From assembly GCA_964523395.1 (NCBI GenBank), contig CAZFXS010000008.1, positions 149,654 to 213,653 of the forward strand: a stretch of 64,000 nucleotides of DNA. The letters run 5' to 3'. The DNA is from JANYJZ01 sp964523395 (GTDB lineage Bacteria > Bacteroidota > Ignavibacteria > UBA10030 > SZUA-254). Shown here one piece after another: positions 26,493-34,744 of this stretch. The notes beneath the pieces were generated by a model that was not told where the DNA came from, did no database searches, and worked only from the letters and a program-made list of their open reading frames with translations. The translations under genes and the position numbers were made by a program. Position 1 is the stretch's first letter, and each line of letters starts with the position of its first letter.

Positions 26493-26858
26493 CTAAAACA
26501 ATTTTTGTTGCTGTTCTTCCGCGTCAATTGCTTTTTGCAGCTTATCCGCCAACGGCGGTAAATCGTCTATAAGGATTTGCCAGAGAATATCAAGGCTGAC
26601 CTGATCGTACGCGTGAATGAGGCGGTTGCGCATACCTATCATTTCTTTCCACGGAAGCGAGGGGTAACGGCTTTGAGTTTCAAGGGTTACCTTTGAAGAA
26701 GCCTCGCCCATGATTTCAAGCAAGCGAACAAGAGCAAGTGAAAGTATTTCATCTGTATCAAGATCGCGGCGTGATTTCCCCTTACTGAAATACAACGTTT
26801 TGTTGACAGCGTCAAGAATGTGATGTAATCGTATAAGATCACTTTTAACCTTTGCCAT
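26493..26858 (-). CDS. hepT: HepT-like toxin (DUF86 ribonuclease)
   Basis: 121 residues from the ATG at 26858 (MAKVKSDLIRLHHIL); a longer frame starts at 26882. HepT-type helical proteins with the RX4HXY motif act as RNases or as targets of AMPylation. Here the motif is RNRLIHAY. The helical core (LALVRLLEIMGEASSKV) fits. The start overlaps the end of the upstream nucleotidyltransferase gene by 14 bases, the usual type VII HepT-MntA arrangement. Confidence 0.9.
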   Translation of the reverse strand: MAKVKSDLIRLHHILDAVNKTLYFSKGKSRRDLDTDEILSLALVRLLEIMGEASSKVTLETQSRYPSLPWKEMIGMRNRLIHAYDQVSLDILWQILIDDLPPLADKLQKAIDAEEQQQKLF

Positions 26859-27147
26859 AGATTGGTTGCGCCTCCATAACAACCGTGGTACGAAAGTAAT
26901 GACTTAATTCACTGGGTGTGCGAAGATCGACAACCCTGCCAAAAATAGCGCTCAACCGATCCTGTAAATCAATAAAGGCAAACCCCGGCGTGTGCCCGGG
27001 TAAAAACTCCACCAGAATATCCAAGTCGCTGTCTTCGCGTGCATCACCGTGGAGCGTTGAGCCAAAGATCGAGAGCTTTTGCACATAGTACTCACGGCAT
27101 ATCTGAGACAGCTTCTCCTGCTGGGAGGCCGAAATAGTGAATGTCAT
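26845..27147 (-). CDS. mntA: MntA-like nucleotidyltransferase antitoxin
   Basis: 100 residues. The minimal nucleotidyltransferase motif is present: IFGSTLHGDAREDSDLDILV (GSX10DXD), followed by a VVDLRTP strand with the third acidic residue. In characterised pairs, MntA AMPylates a Tyr of HepT and neutralises it; HepT here has the Tyr in RNRLIHAY. First gene of the pair. Confidence 0.9.
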   Translation of the reverse strand: MTFTISASQQEKLSQICREYYVQKLSIFGSTLHGDAREDSDLDILVEFLPGHTPGFAFIDLQDRLSAIFGRVVDLRTPSELSHYFRTTVVMEAQPIYGKG

Positions 27148-27343
27148 AAACAGATTGGCTTTACGTTGAATGTACTTACGTTTACAGCGTCATTATACAA
27201 AACTCAGGCGAGAGTTTCAAGGAAGGACCAAATCGATTTACATTGATTGCACAGATGAAGTACGGATTACCGATTACGCCGTTTAAATCGAAAATTGCAA
27301 ATTGAAAACTTGTGATGAGCGTGGCGAAACCATTGTAAATATT

Positions 27344-29506
27344 CTAAATCATTCCGCTTCGTTTCCTCAGAAACCACTCTATCGCAAAGAGCGCGATAAT
27401 CGCCGCCGCGACATATTGCCAGTTCCATAACTCAATTTCACTTGCCTGAATAAGTTCCTTCGGGGTGAGCTTAACAGCGGCAATGTCTTTCGCAAGATCG
27501 CCGGTGGCGCCAAGGATATAAAATTTTCCGCCCGTTCTGTGGGCAATCTGTTCAAGAAGCTGTTTGTTCATTTTGGTTTCGAGATACTCAACATTCATTT
27601 GCCCGACGGAGAATTTTCCTTTGTCGGTTCCGTAATGCTTACCGGCGCCGGCAGCTTTCGCGGTAAATGTATAATCACCCTCCCTGACTCCGCTGATGGC
27701 TCCTTCATATCTTCCGTTGCCGATTGCGTTAAGAGCAAGACTCACCTTTTCCCCTCTGTTCTCCATCTCCACAATTACTTCCGCATCATCAACTGCTTTC
27801 AATTGATCATCATATACCTGACCAGTAAATTCAATCGCTTCCGCTGTCGTAAATGTTTCCTTGACTGGCGCAACACGGACATTCTTGTCATCTTCCTTTG
27901 TCGTCAGCCATCTCACGGTGTTGGTGAGAAATAGAGGTAGAAATTGCTCGATGCCGGAACTTCCCTGTGTGAGCAGCCGCCATCGCCATACTCCGTATGT
28001 TGTCAGTGCGATTGATTTTTGCCGGTTGATATTCCGGATTGCGAAGAATGGTTCATTCAAAACAATATTCTGAAGTTTCACCGAGGCCAGCATTTCCGCT
28101 TCCGGTTTAGTCCGGAAGGTTGTCTGCTGTTTGAACAGCGGCGGAAGCATCTGCCAGCGCTCCGCGGATCCGCTGCCTTCCAGTGTAATCAAAGGGTTAG
28201 TTTTATGTTTCTCTATGACCGAAGGAGATACCAGCACCTCGGGAGGATTTTCTCCCGACCAGGTTATGGGCAGAACCGGCTCCAGCATCTGCAGTTTGTT
28301 GTAATTCACCGACTTGCCGTGAATATATAACACCGGTTTCTTTTTTGTTTCAATCGCTGTTCGCAGTTGTTGCAATAGATTCGTGTTTGTCGCGGATGAA
28401 GGAAATCCAACCATAACGAAACAATCGGCGCTATCGAGAACGGATTGAGTAGGCGCATGTTCATAAAACTCATTGGCGCTTTTTTGAACAAATACTTTCA
28501 CGTTTAATTGTCTATCTTCGACTAATGATTGTCTGACCGCCGAAACATCGGGTGAAGGCGCACCCGCGAACAGAACAATGTTCAGCTTGCTTTTCAGGAC
28601 TTTAATAAAAAACGATTTGGTGTTGTTTCTGGCAGTCAGCTCACCATCAAGATGTGTTACCGAAACCGTATATTTTCTCGTTCCTTCTTCTTTTGTTTCC
28701 AGTGCAAGGTTTATCGGATATTCCACTGTGCCATTGCGCAACTGAAGAATCTTTTTATCAAGAACCGTTGTGCCTTCAGAAATCATAACTTCAACGTTCT
28801 CGCCGCCATACCCTGAACTTTTAATTGTTACATCGACAGGAATGCGGCTTTCAGCGTACGCAAGATTATTGGTAAGGACGCGCTCAACAAGGATGTCTTT
28901 TTGCTCCGTTGTATCGCCAACACCGATTGTATACACGGGGATATTGAGCTCTTCCGCATCGTATACCGGATTTTTGCCTTCAGTATAATTACCATCTGTA
29001 AGGAGTACAACCGCCTGAATATTTTCCTGCGTCAACTGCGCTTTGATATCGGCAAACGCACGTGAGAGATTTGTTGTTTCGCCGGAAAAGCGGAGTGAAT
29101 CAGCGACCGGCTGCAGTGCGGTCTGGAGCTGACCCGCAAACGGAACATAGCGCATCTCGGCAGGAGCAACCTTGAGCTGACCGTTTCCAAGAAAAGATTT
29201 GACTGCGGCCGTCCTGTCACCGGCAGTTCCCTGGATTGTCATGCTCTGGCTGTCATCTATCAGCACAGCAACAACGGGGGGCTGTTCACGGGTCGATATC
29301 ATGCGAAATACCGGTTCGAACAATACCATCAGGAGCAATGAAAGAGCAAGCGATCGAAGAAGCGAGAGCGTTATTCTGCGCGAGGGTGGAAGCGGCGGGA
29401 GGGTGTAACGATAAAACAAAAATGCCAATCCGACAAAAAGGAAAAAGAAAACAAGAAACAGGAGGAGATTCCCGCCAAGCGATATAGAAACAGCACCGGG
29501 GATCAT
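27344..29506 (-). CDS. Membrane VWA-domain protein
   Basis: 720 residues. Two N-terminal membrane spans (LLLFLVFFFLFVGLAFLFY and LSLLRSLALSLLLMVLFEP), then a von Willebrand A domain with the MIDAS pattern VLIDDSQSM, TNLSRAF and VLLTDGN. A long extracytoplasmic region of Ig-like strands and a glutamine-amidotransferase-like stretch (SADCFVMVGFPS) follow, and a last span (WQYVAAAIIALFAIEWF) precedes a basic tail. This layout is like VWA partners of MoxR ATPases. It starts 4 bases after the subtilase stop, last gene of the six-gene operon. It probably works with MoxR in maturation or assembly of envelope proteins (inference). Confidence 0.86.
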   Translation of the reverse strand: MIPGAVSISLGGNLLLFLVFFFLFVGLAFLFYRYTLPPLPPSRRITLSLLRSLALSLLLMVLFEPVFRMISTREQPPVVAVLIDDSQSMTIQGTAGDRTAAVKSFLGNGQLKVAPAEMRYVPFAGQLQTALQPVADSLRFSGETTNLSRAFADIKAQLTQENIQAVVLLTDGNYTEGKNPVYDAEELNIPVYTIGVGDTTEQKDILVERVLTNNLAYAESRIPVDVTIKSSGYGGENVEVMISEGTTVLDKKILQLRNGTVEYPINLALETKEEGTRKYTVSVTHLDGELTARNNTKSFFIKVLKSKLNIVLFAGAPSPDVSAVRQSLVEDRQLNVKVFVQKSANEFYEHAPTQSVLDSADCFVMVGFPSSATNTNLLQQLRTAIETKKKPVLYIHGKSVNYNKLQMLEPVLPITWSGENPPEVLVSPSVIEKHKTNPLITLEGSGSAERWQMLPPLFKQQTTFRTKPEAEMLASVKLQNIVLNEPFFAIRNINRQKSIALTTYGVWRWRLLTQGSSGIEQFLPLFLTNTVRWLTTKEDDKNVRVAPVKETFTTAEAIEFTGQVYDDQLKAVDDAEVIVEMENRGEKVSLALNAIGNGRYEGAISGVREGDYTFTAKAAGAGKHYGTDKGKFSVGQMNVEYLETKMNKQLLEQIAHRTGGKFYILGATGDLAKDIAAVKLTPKELIQASEIELWNWQYVAAAIIALFAIEWFLRKRSGMI

Positions 29507-29510
29507 CAGG

Positions 29511-31565
29511 TCAGCGAAGAAGAATCATCTTCCTCGTCAACACAGAGGACGGAGTGGCTAACTGATAAAAATAAACACCACTTGGTTGATGAGAAGCATT
29601 CCATGAAAATTTATAAACACCGGGAGGTGTTACCTCGTTTAAGAGAGTTTCTATTTCCCGTCCCAGTACATCAAATATTTTCAGAGAGACAAATTCGCGA
29701 TTCACGATTCGAATTTCGAAATTGGTTTCCGGATTAAACGGATTCGGATAATTCTGCAACAATTCAAATGATACCGGCAAAATTGGTTCAACACCCACAT
29801 CTGTAAGCCCGTACTGCAATTGCCATGTCGTGCTTTTCACGGGCGCGGGACTCTGGTAAGTATGCAATCCGCTATCCTGAGCTTCTATATAAAAATGAAT
29901 GGTTGTTCCCTGCGGTTGTAAGGGAATTGTTGCCGAATATATACCTGAGGTTGGAAATAACATTGAAGAAACCTGTGACATTGCAAGCGGAGTAAACGTG
30001 GGACTCGATCCGACTGCATAATATAATTTCACTGTTGAAGGATTGATGCCAAATTTTGAAGCTACGCTTGTTGACACAACACTCATCGATAAGTTGGTAT
30101 CTATTGTTGGTTCGTTACTGAAGATAGGACCAAAAGAGAGTGCGGCATCAAGCGCGTTAACGAGTCCCCAACCTGTAAAATTATTTGGTATATCGGGATA
30201 TGAAAGGATATCCACCGAATCAGCGGTTGACCGAATTGCATCACGTACCTGAATGGGCGTAAGTTCCGGACGAACAGAAAGCAGTAATGCCGCCGCTCCC
30301 GCCGCAAGCGGTGTTGCAAGCGATGTACCAATCGTTGAACCATAGTTTGATGGCCCATTCGTACTCGCGAATCGAACCCCCACCCCCGGCGCAACAACAT
30401 CGGGTTTAAACCTGCCGTCATTTGTCGGTCCCGTCGAACTGAATCCGGCGAGATCTCCGGAAAATGAAACCGCGCCGACCGAAATAATACTGTCCGCGTC
30501 CGCGGGCGTGAGCATTGTAGCGGTAACTCCGCTTCCATTGCCGTTATTTCCCATCGCGTTACAGACAACAACACCAAGCCGTGCCGCATTAAGCGCGGCA
30601 AGAGCGGTAACGGATGTCCGTCCGTCAAAATCTCCGTTCGCCCATGTATACCCTGTATGATCATCAAAAATATCATACCCAAGAGAACTGCTGACAAGGT
30701 CAACACCCTGGTTTTCCATCCACTCTATCCCGGCTGCCCAATTATCTTCTTCAATTTGTGTTTCTGTTGGAAAGTATTCAGTCTTACCCAGGATATAGGT
30801 TGATTTGTATGCGGGCCCGATTAACTGTCCCGGCATATATCCGCCAATAATGGAAAGCACCAATGTACCGTGGCTGTCCTGGCTCGGTGAATCTCCCGCC
30901 TGATTAGCCGTCGTGTCGTCATTAAAAATAAAATCGTGCTCGGCAATAATATCCCTGGTCTTCAATGCCTCATGCATGCGCCACCGGAAACCTGTGTCCA
31001 GCATGCCGATGAGCACGCCCTTTCCGTTAATGCCGAGGTCGTGAAGCTGGGGAACGTTGATCATTTGAGATTGTAATAACGACAAGCCATAATCCAATGA
31101 AGAAACTTTTTGATATGATGGTATCGCTTCGGCAGGGATTTCCTCCTCTTTTTTTGCGTGAAGAATAACGACAGGCGTTACTTTTTTCACAAAAGGAAGA
31201 TTGTTGACAACAGTAAGCTGTTGTTCGGTCAGATAAAAACTCATTGCATTCATCCAGCGGATGCCATGCGCCGGAATTCCCCCTAGTGCCTGAACCTGTT
31301 CAACATATGGCGGATAAAGTGGAAGATCGGACTCTGTAACAAGTCTGCCGGAAGAAAGAACTTTCGCGCGCCGTTCCAATGCTTTGGGAGTTACAAGCGA
31401 CATCACGCTTTTATACATTGCACTGTTCTTCACTATGACGCCCTGTTGGGAAGACAGCCCTCCCTTGTCGGCAAAATAGACCCAATACTTTTGCTGAGCC
31501 TGTGAAAGAAATGAACACAGGAAGAGTAACACAACGATCATCTTCATTCTGCACGGGAGCTTCAT
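29511..31565 (-). CDS. S8 subtilisin-like serine peptidase with T9SS type A sorting domain
   Basis: 684 residues from the ATG at 31565 (GGAGAGG site upstream; earlier open codons overlap moxR). A signal peptide (MIVVLLFLCSFLSQA) is followed by an inhibitor-like propeptide (about 20-150) and then the subtilase domain. The catalytic triad is visible: LIGMLDTGF (Asp), QDSHGTLV (His) and GTSLATPLAAG (Ser). A beta-domain and the T9SS tail NYPNPFNP ... KIFDVLGREI ... KMILLR end the protein. It should be exported by type IX secretion to the surface. Unusually it lies between moxR (19 bases) and the VWA gene (4 bases). Confidence 0.93.
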   Translation of the reverse strand: MKLPCRMKMIVVLLFLCSFLSQAQQKYWVYFADKGGLSSQQGVIVKNSAMYKSVMSLVTPKALERRAKVLSSGRLVTESDLPLYPPYVEQVQALGGIPAHGIRWMNAMSFYLTEQQLTVVNNLPFVKKVTPVVILHAKKEEEIPAEAIPSYQKVSSLDYGLSLLQSQMINVPQLHDLGINGKGVLIGMLDTGFRWRMHEALKTRDIIAEHDFIFNDDTTANQAGDSPSQDSHGTLVLSIIGGYMPGQLIGPAYKSTYILGKTEYFPTETQIEEDNWAAGIEWMENQGVDLVSSSLGYDIFDDHTGYTWANGDFDGRTSVTALAALNAARLGVVVCNAMGNNGNGSGVTATMLTPADADSIISVGAVSFSGDLAGFSSTGPTNDGRFKPDVVAPGVGVRFASTNGPSNYGSTIGTSLATPLAAGAAALLLSVRPELTPIQVRDAIRSTADSVDILSYPDIPNNFTGWGLVNALDAALSFGPIFSNEPTIDTNLSMSVVSTSVASKFGINPSTVKLYYAVGSSPTFTPLAMSQVSSMLFPTSGIYSATIPLQPQGTTIHFYIEAQDSGLHTYQSPAPVKSTTWQLQYGLTDVGVEPILPVSFELLQNYPNPFNPETNFEIRIVNREFVSLKIFDVLGREIETLLNEVTPPGVYKFSWNASHQPSGVYFYQLATPSSVLTRKMILLR

Positions 31566-31584
31566 AGCCCTCTCCTCACACAAT

Positions 31585-32580
31585 TTAATTATTTTGAAGA
31601 AGCTTATCAATAATCTGCATCGTTGTAACACCGTCTGCTTCGGCATTAAAATTCGGAACGATACGGTGGCGCAGGACCGGACCGATAACTTTACGCACGT
31701 CTTCAATATCCGGTGTGTGCCTGCCGTCGAGTATGGCGCGGGTTTTCGCACCGAGAATAAGGTATTGCGATGCGCGCGGTCCGGCGCCCCAGCTCAACCA
31801 ATCTTTAATAAACTGCGGTGACGAAGATGCCTTTGGCCGTGTTTTTGTAACAATGTTGACGGCATATGAAATAACATTGTCCGCCACCGGCACTCTGCGG
31901 ACAAGATCCTGATAGTGGAGAATTTCTTTCTTCCCGAGAATATGAGACAACTGCGGCACGTACATGCTTGTGGTGGATTTTACAATCTCCAGTTCTTCTT
32001 TCTCTGAAGGATAATCGAGCCAGAGATTAAACATAAACCTGTCAAGTTGCGCTTCGGGAAGAGGATACGTTCCTTCCTGCTCAATCGGGTTTTGCGTTGC
32101 AAGGACGAAGAACGGCTCTTCAAGAACATACATTTGTCCCGCCGCGGTAACATGATGCTCCTGCATCGCCTCAAGAAGTGCCGCCTGGGTTTTGGGAGGA
32201 GTTCTGTTGATTTCATCCGCGAGAAGAATGTTAGCGAAGACGGGGCCTTTGATAAATTTGAATGCTTTCGTTCCGGTTGAACGGTTATCTTCAATGATCT
32301 CCGTTCCGGTAATATCGCTCGGCATCAGGTCGGGAGTAAACTGTATCCTGCTGAATTGCAGTTCAAGCACATTGGCAAGAGTTTTAATAAGCAACGTTTT
32401 TGCCAGACCGGGAACACCCACAAGCAAACAATGTCCCCGCGCAAGCAGGCAGATGAGCAAATGCTCAACAATTTCTTCCTGCCCGACGATGACTTTGCCG
32501 ATCTCTTTTTTTATAGAATCGAAATGCAATTTCAACGATTGCACCGCTTCGACATCATTTTTCATTTCAGTTGTTGACAC
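31585..32580 (-). CDS. MoxR-family AAA+ ATPase
   Basis: 331 residues, GTG start at 32580; an ATG five codons later (MKNDVEAVQ) is possible. AAA_3 motifs: Walker A-like LVGVPGLAKTLL, Walker B ILLADEINR, sensor-1 FVLATQNPIEQEG and the arginine-containing EAQLDRFMF. MoxR ATPases act as chaperones with VWA proteins, for example in metal-cofactor insertion or periplasmic protein maturation. It starts 15 bases after the SurA-like gene. Confidence 0.95.
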   Translation of the reverse strand: MSTTEMKNDVEAVQSLKLHFDSIKKEIGKVIVGQEEIVEHLLICLLARGHCLLVGVPGLAKTLLIKTLANVLELQFSRIQFTPDLMPSDITGTEIIEDNRSTGTKAFKFIKGPVFANILLADEINRTPPKTQAALLEAMQEHHVTAAGQMYVLEEPFFVLATQNPIEQEGTYPLPEAQLDRFMFNLWLDYPSEKEELEIVKSTTSMYVPQLSHILGKKEILHYQDLVRRVPVADNVISYAVNIVTKTRPKASSSPQFIKDWLSWGAGPRASQYLILGAKTRAILDGRHTPDIEDVRKVIGPVLRHRIVPNFNAEADGVTTMQIIDKLLQNN

Positions 32581-32595
32581 GGTTCCTCTGTATTA

Positions 32596-33900
32596 TTAAA
32601 GTCGTGTGGTCCAGTAAATTTCGCCGCGAAGTTTCTTCAGCCATTGCTGATATTCATTATTACGTTTGTACCCGCTGGCAAGTTGCTCTATCCGTTTCCA
32701 ATCTTCTTCCAGGTTCATGGCATGCTCAGGTATCCGTTGTTTCAGATAGATAATATGAAACCCTGTCGTTGACCCGGTAGCTACTTCAACGGGATCGCTG
32801 ATCTCACCCGGTTTTAACGAAGAAACCGTCCGGAGAAGCGATTCATCAAACTGGTCAACAGTATATTTTCCGAGGAATCCGCCCATGGGTCCGGACTCTT
32901 TATCCTCAGAATATTTTCTGGCAAGATCGGAAAAATCCATTCCGCTTTTCGCGCTGTCTTTAAGTGATTTCAGAAATAATTTCGCTTCATCAACACCGGA
33001 GCTGTCGACGCCAATCTGAAACAAAATATGGCGCGCGTGTACAAGCTCACCCCTTCTTTCCAGTAGCTGGATAATATGGAATCCGCGGGATGTTTCGACG
33101 ATATCGGAAAGCTGGTTTTCATTCAGTGAAAAAACAATCTCTTCAAATTCTTTTACGAATTGTCCTCTGTGCCATGAACCAAGATCGCCGCCATCCATTG
33201 CGGTTCCGCGATCTTCCGAGTATCTTCGTGCTAACTCAGCAAAATCCCCGCCCGCCTTGATCGAATCAAGAATCAATTGGGCCTTTTCCTTTACTTTCGT
33301 CTTTGATTGTTGTCCGATTTTAGGAATGCGGAGAATATGATAAAGCTCAAGCTCTTCCGGAACCGCAGGAAGACTGTCTTTGAACGTTGTAAAAAATTCT
33401 TCTATTTCACGGCGGGACGGCTGCATGCCGCCAAATCGCGACTGCTGGAGTTTCTGCACCAGCAATTGCTTGCGCATGTCATCGCGGAAGTCACGCTTCA
33501 TTTTACTGATGGTCATACCGTACATTTCTTCCAGCCGTTTTTCCGAACCGATTTGGGGAAGCGCGATACGCTGTGCGATTAATGCGTCAAGCTGAGTGCT
33601 GACTTCTTCATCGCTGACCGAAAGTAATGTATCCTGAAGCGCTTCAGCGAGCACAAGCTTTTCATTCACCATTCCTTCCAGCACCTGCTCTTTCAATCCC
33701 GGCGTGGCCGGGTCCATTCTGTTATTGAACGCGAAGAATTCCGTCTGCGCATTTAAATCGGATAACAGAATGAATTCTTTTCCTACTACGGCAACGATAC
33801 GATCGATTACCGTTTGCTGGGCCAGGAGCATCCCGCCAAGGGGCAGAAGTCCTGACAAAAGAATCAATGTGTATAACAGTTTATTCACCGGGCTGCGCAT
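32596..33900 (-). CDS. SurA-like periplasmic peptidyl-prolyl isomerase
   Basis: 434 residues from the ATG at 33900 (MRSPVNKLLYTL); upstream codons overlap the preceding gene. A signal peptide is followed by the SurA N-terminal chaperone region (IDRIVAVVGKEFILLSDLNAQ) and two parvulin (PpiC) domains with VHARHILFQI-type blocks, MDGGDLGSWHRGQFVKEFE and GPMGGFLGKYTVDQFD. SurA escorts outer-membrane proteins across the periplasm. Third of three consecutive isomerase genes. Its start overlaps the previous gene by 20 bases. Confidence 0.92.
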   Translation of the reverse strand: MRSPVNKLLYTLILLSGLLPLGGMLLAQQTVIDRIVAVVGKEFILLSDLNAQTEFFAFNNRMDPATPGLKEQVLEGMVNEKLVLAEALQDTLLSVSDEEVSTQLDALIAQRIALPQIGSEKRLEEMYGMTISKMKRDFRDDMRKQLLVQKLQQSRFGGMQPSRREIEEFFTTFKDSLPAVPEELELYHILRIPKIGQQSKTKVKEKAQLILDSIKAGGDFAELARRYSEDRGTAMDGGDLGSWHRGQFVKEFEEIVFSLNENQLSDIVETSRGFHIIQLLERRGELVHARHILFQIGVDSSGVDEAKLFLKSLKDSAKSGMDFSDLARKYSEDKESGPMGGFLGKYTVDQFDESLLRTVSSLKPGEISDPVEVATGSTTGFHIIYLKQRIPEHAMNLEEDWKRIEQLASGYKRNNEYQQWLKKLRGEIYWTTRL

Positions 33901-34729
33901 GTGTTGTATCCGTAAGTGGGAAAAACAATTGAACCGAATATTTGTTTCGCAGGGAAACAAGAAGATCATCATACTGTTTACGGCGTTGTTCCATAAGAAC
34001 TCTTTGCCGTACTTCATCGCGGACAGCGTCGAAGTCCGCAGTAGCCCCTTCCTTTATCGCCTGAAGCAACTGCATCACAACATAACCGGACGATGTTTTA
34101 ACGGGAAACGATGGCTCATTTTCAGACAGTGTGGAAGCTACTTTCCAGAGCTCAGGGGGAGTAATTGTGCGTTTGGTATAATATTGTTCTGATTCCGAAA
34201 GCAGGATTGGAGATGATGAGCCGGAAGAAATCCTTTCAAGCGCCTTGTTCCACGGAATTCCCTGCGAAAGAAGAGTAACAAAAGCAACCGCGTGTTCCCG
34301 TTTTGCAAGCACAGCGATATTCATTTTCCTGATATCCTCCCGCACCATAAATTCATCGGTATGCGCTGAGAAGAAGGAGCGTGCTGATGAGTCATTTACC
34401 GCTATTGTATCGGCATAAACGTGCTTCTCAAGATATGCCTGGACCGCCAGCTGACGCACCGCATCTTTTGCCTGCCGTTCAAATTGTTCAGTCTTATCCA
34501 CGCCTTCTCGCTCTGCTTCCTGATGCAACAACTCATTGATAACCCACGACGCGGCATAGGCACGCACCTGCTGGTCATATGATCCCCGCGATGAATCGAC
34601 CGCGAGTGAAGCTTCCTCTAACGTCAGAACCGCATCGCCCACGCGGGCGATGACAGCTCCCTGCGGTTTAGCGCAGCCGCCGCACAGTACTCCCGCAACG
34701 ACAAGTACCAGGTATGCGACATGCTTCAT
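33881..34729 (-). CDS. Peptidyl-prolyl isomerase-like periplasmic (lipo)protein
   Basis: 282 residues. The N-terminus (LVLVVAGVLCGGCAKP) looks like a lipoprotein signal, though the lipobox is not canonical (Cys at -3). The N-terminal SurA/PpiD-like helical region is clear (RVGDAVLTLEEASLAV). A parvulin-like C-terminal part ends in EPSFPVKTSSGYVVMQLL, but the domain is short and lacks the usual GGDLG loop, so it may be a chaperone without isomerase activity. Second gene of the operon. Confidence 0.8.
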   Translation of the reverse strand: MKHVAYLVLVVAGVLCGGCAKPQGAVIARVGDAVLTLEEASLAVDSSRGSYDQQVRAYAASWVINELLHQEAEREGVDKTEQFERQAKDAVRQLAVQAYLEKHVYADTIAVNDSSARSFFSAHTDEFMVREDIRKMNIAVLAKREHAVAFVTLLSQGIPWNKALERISSGSSSPILLSESEQYYTKRTITPPELWKVASTLSENEPSFPVKTSSGYVVMQLLQAIKEGATADFDAVRDEVRQRVLMEQRRKQYDDLLVSLRNKYSVQLFFPLTDTTHAQPGE

Positions 34730-34744
34730 TGTATCACGACTGCC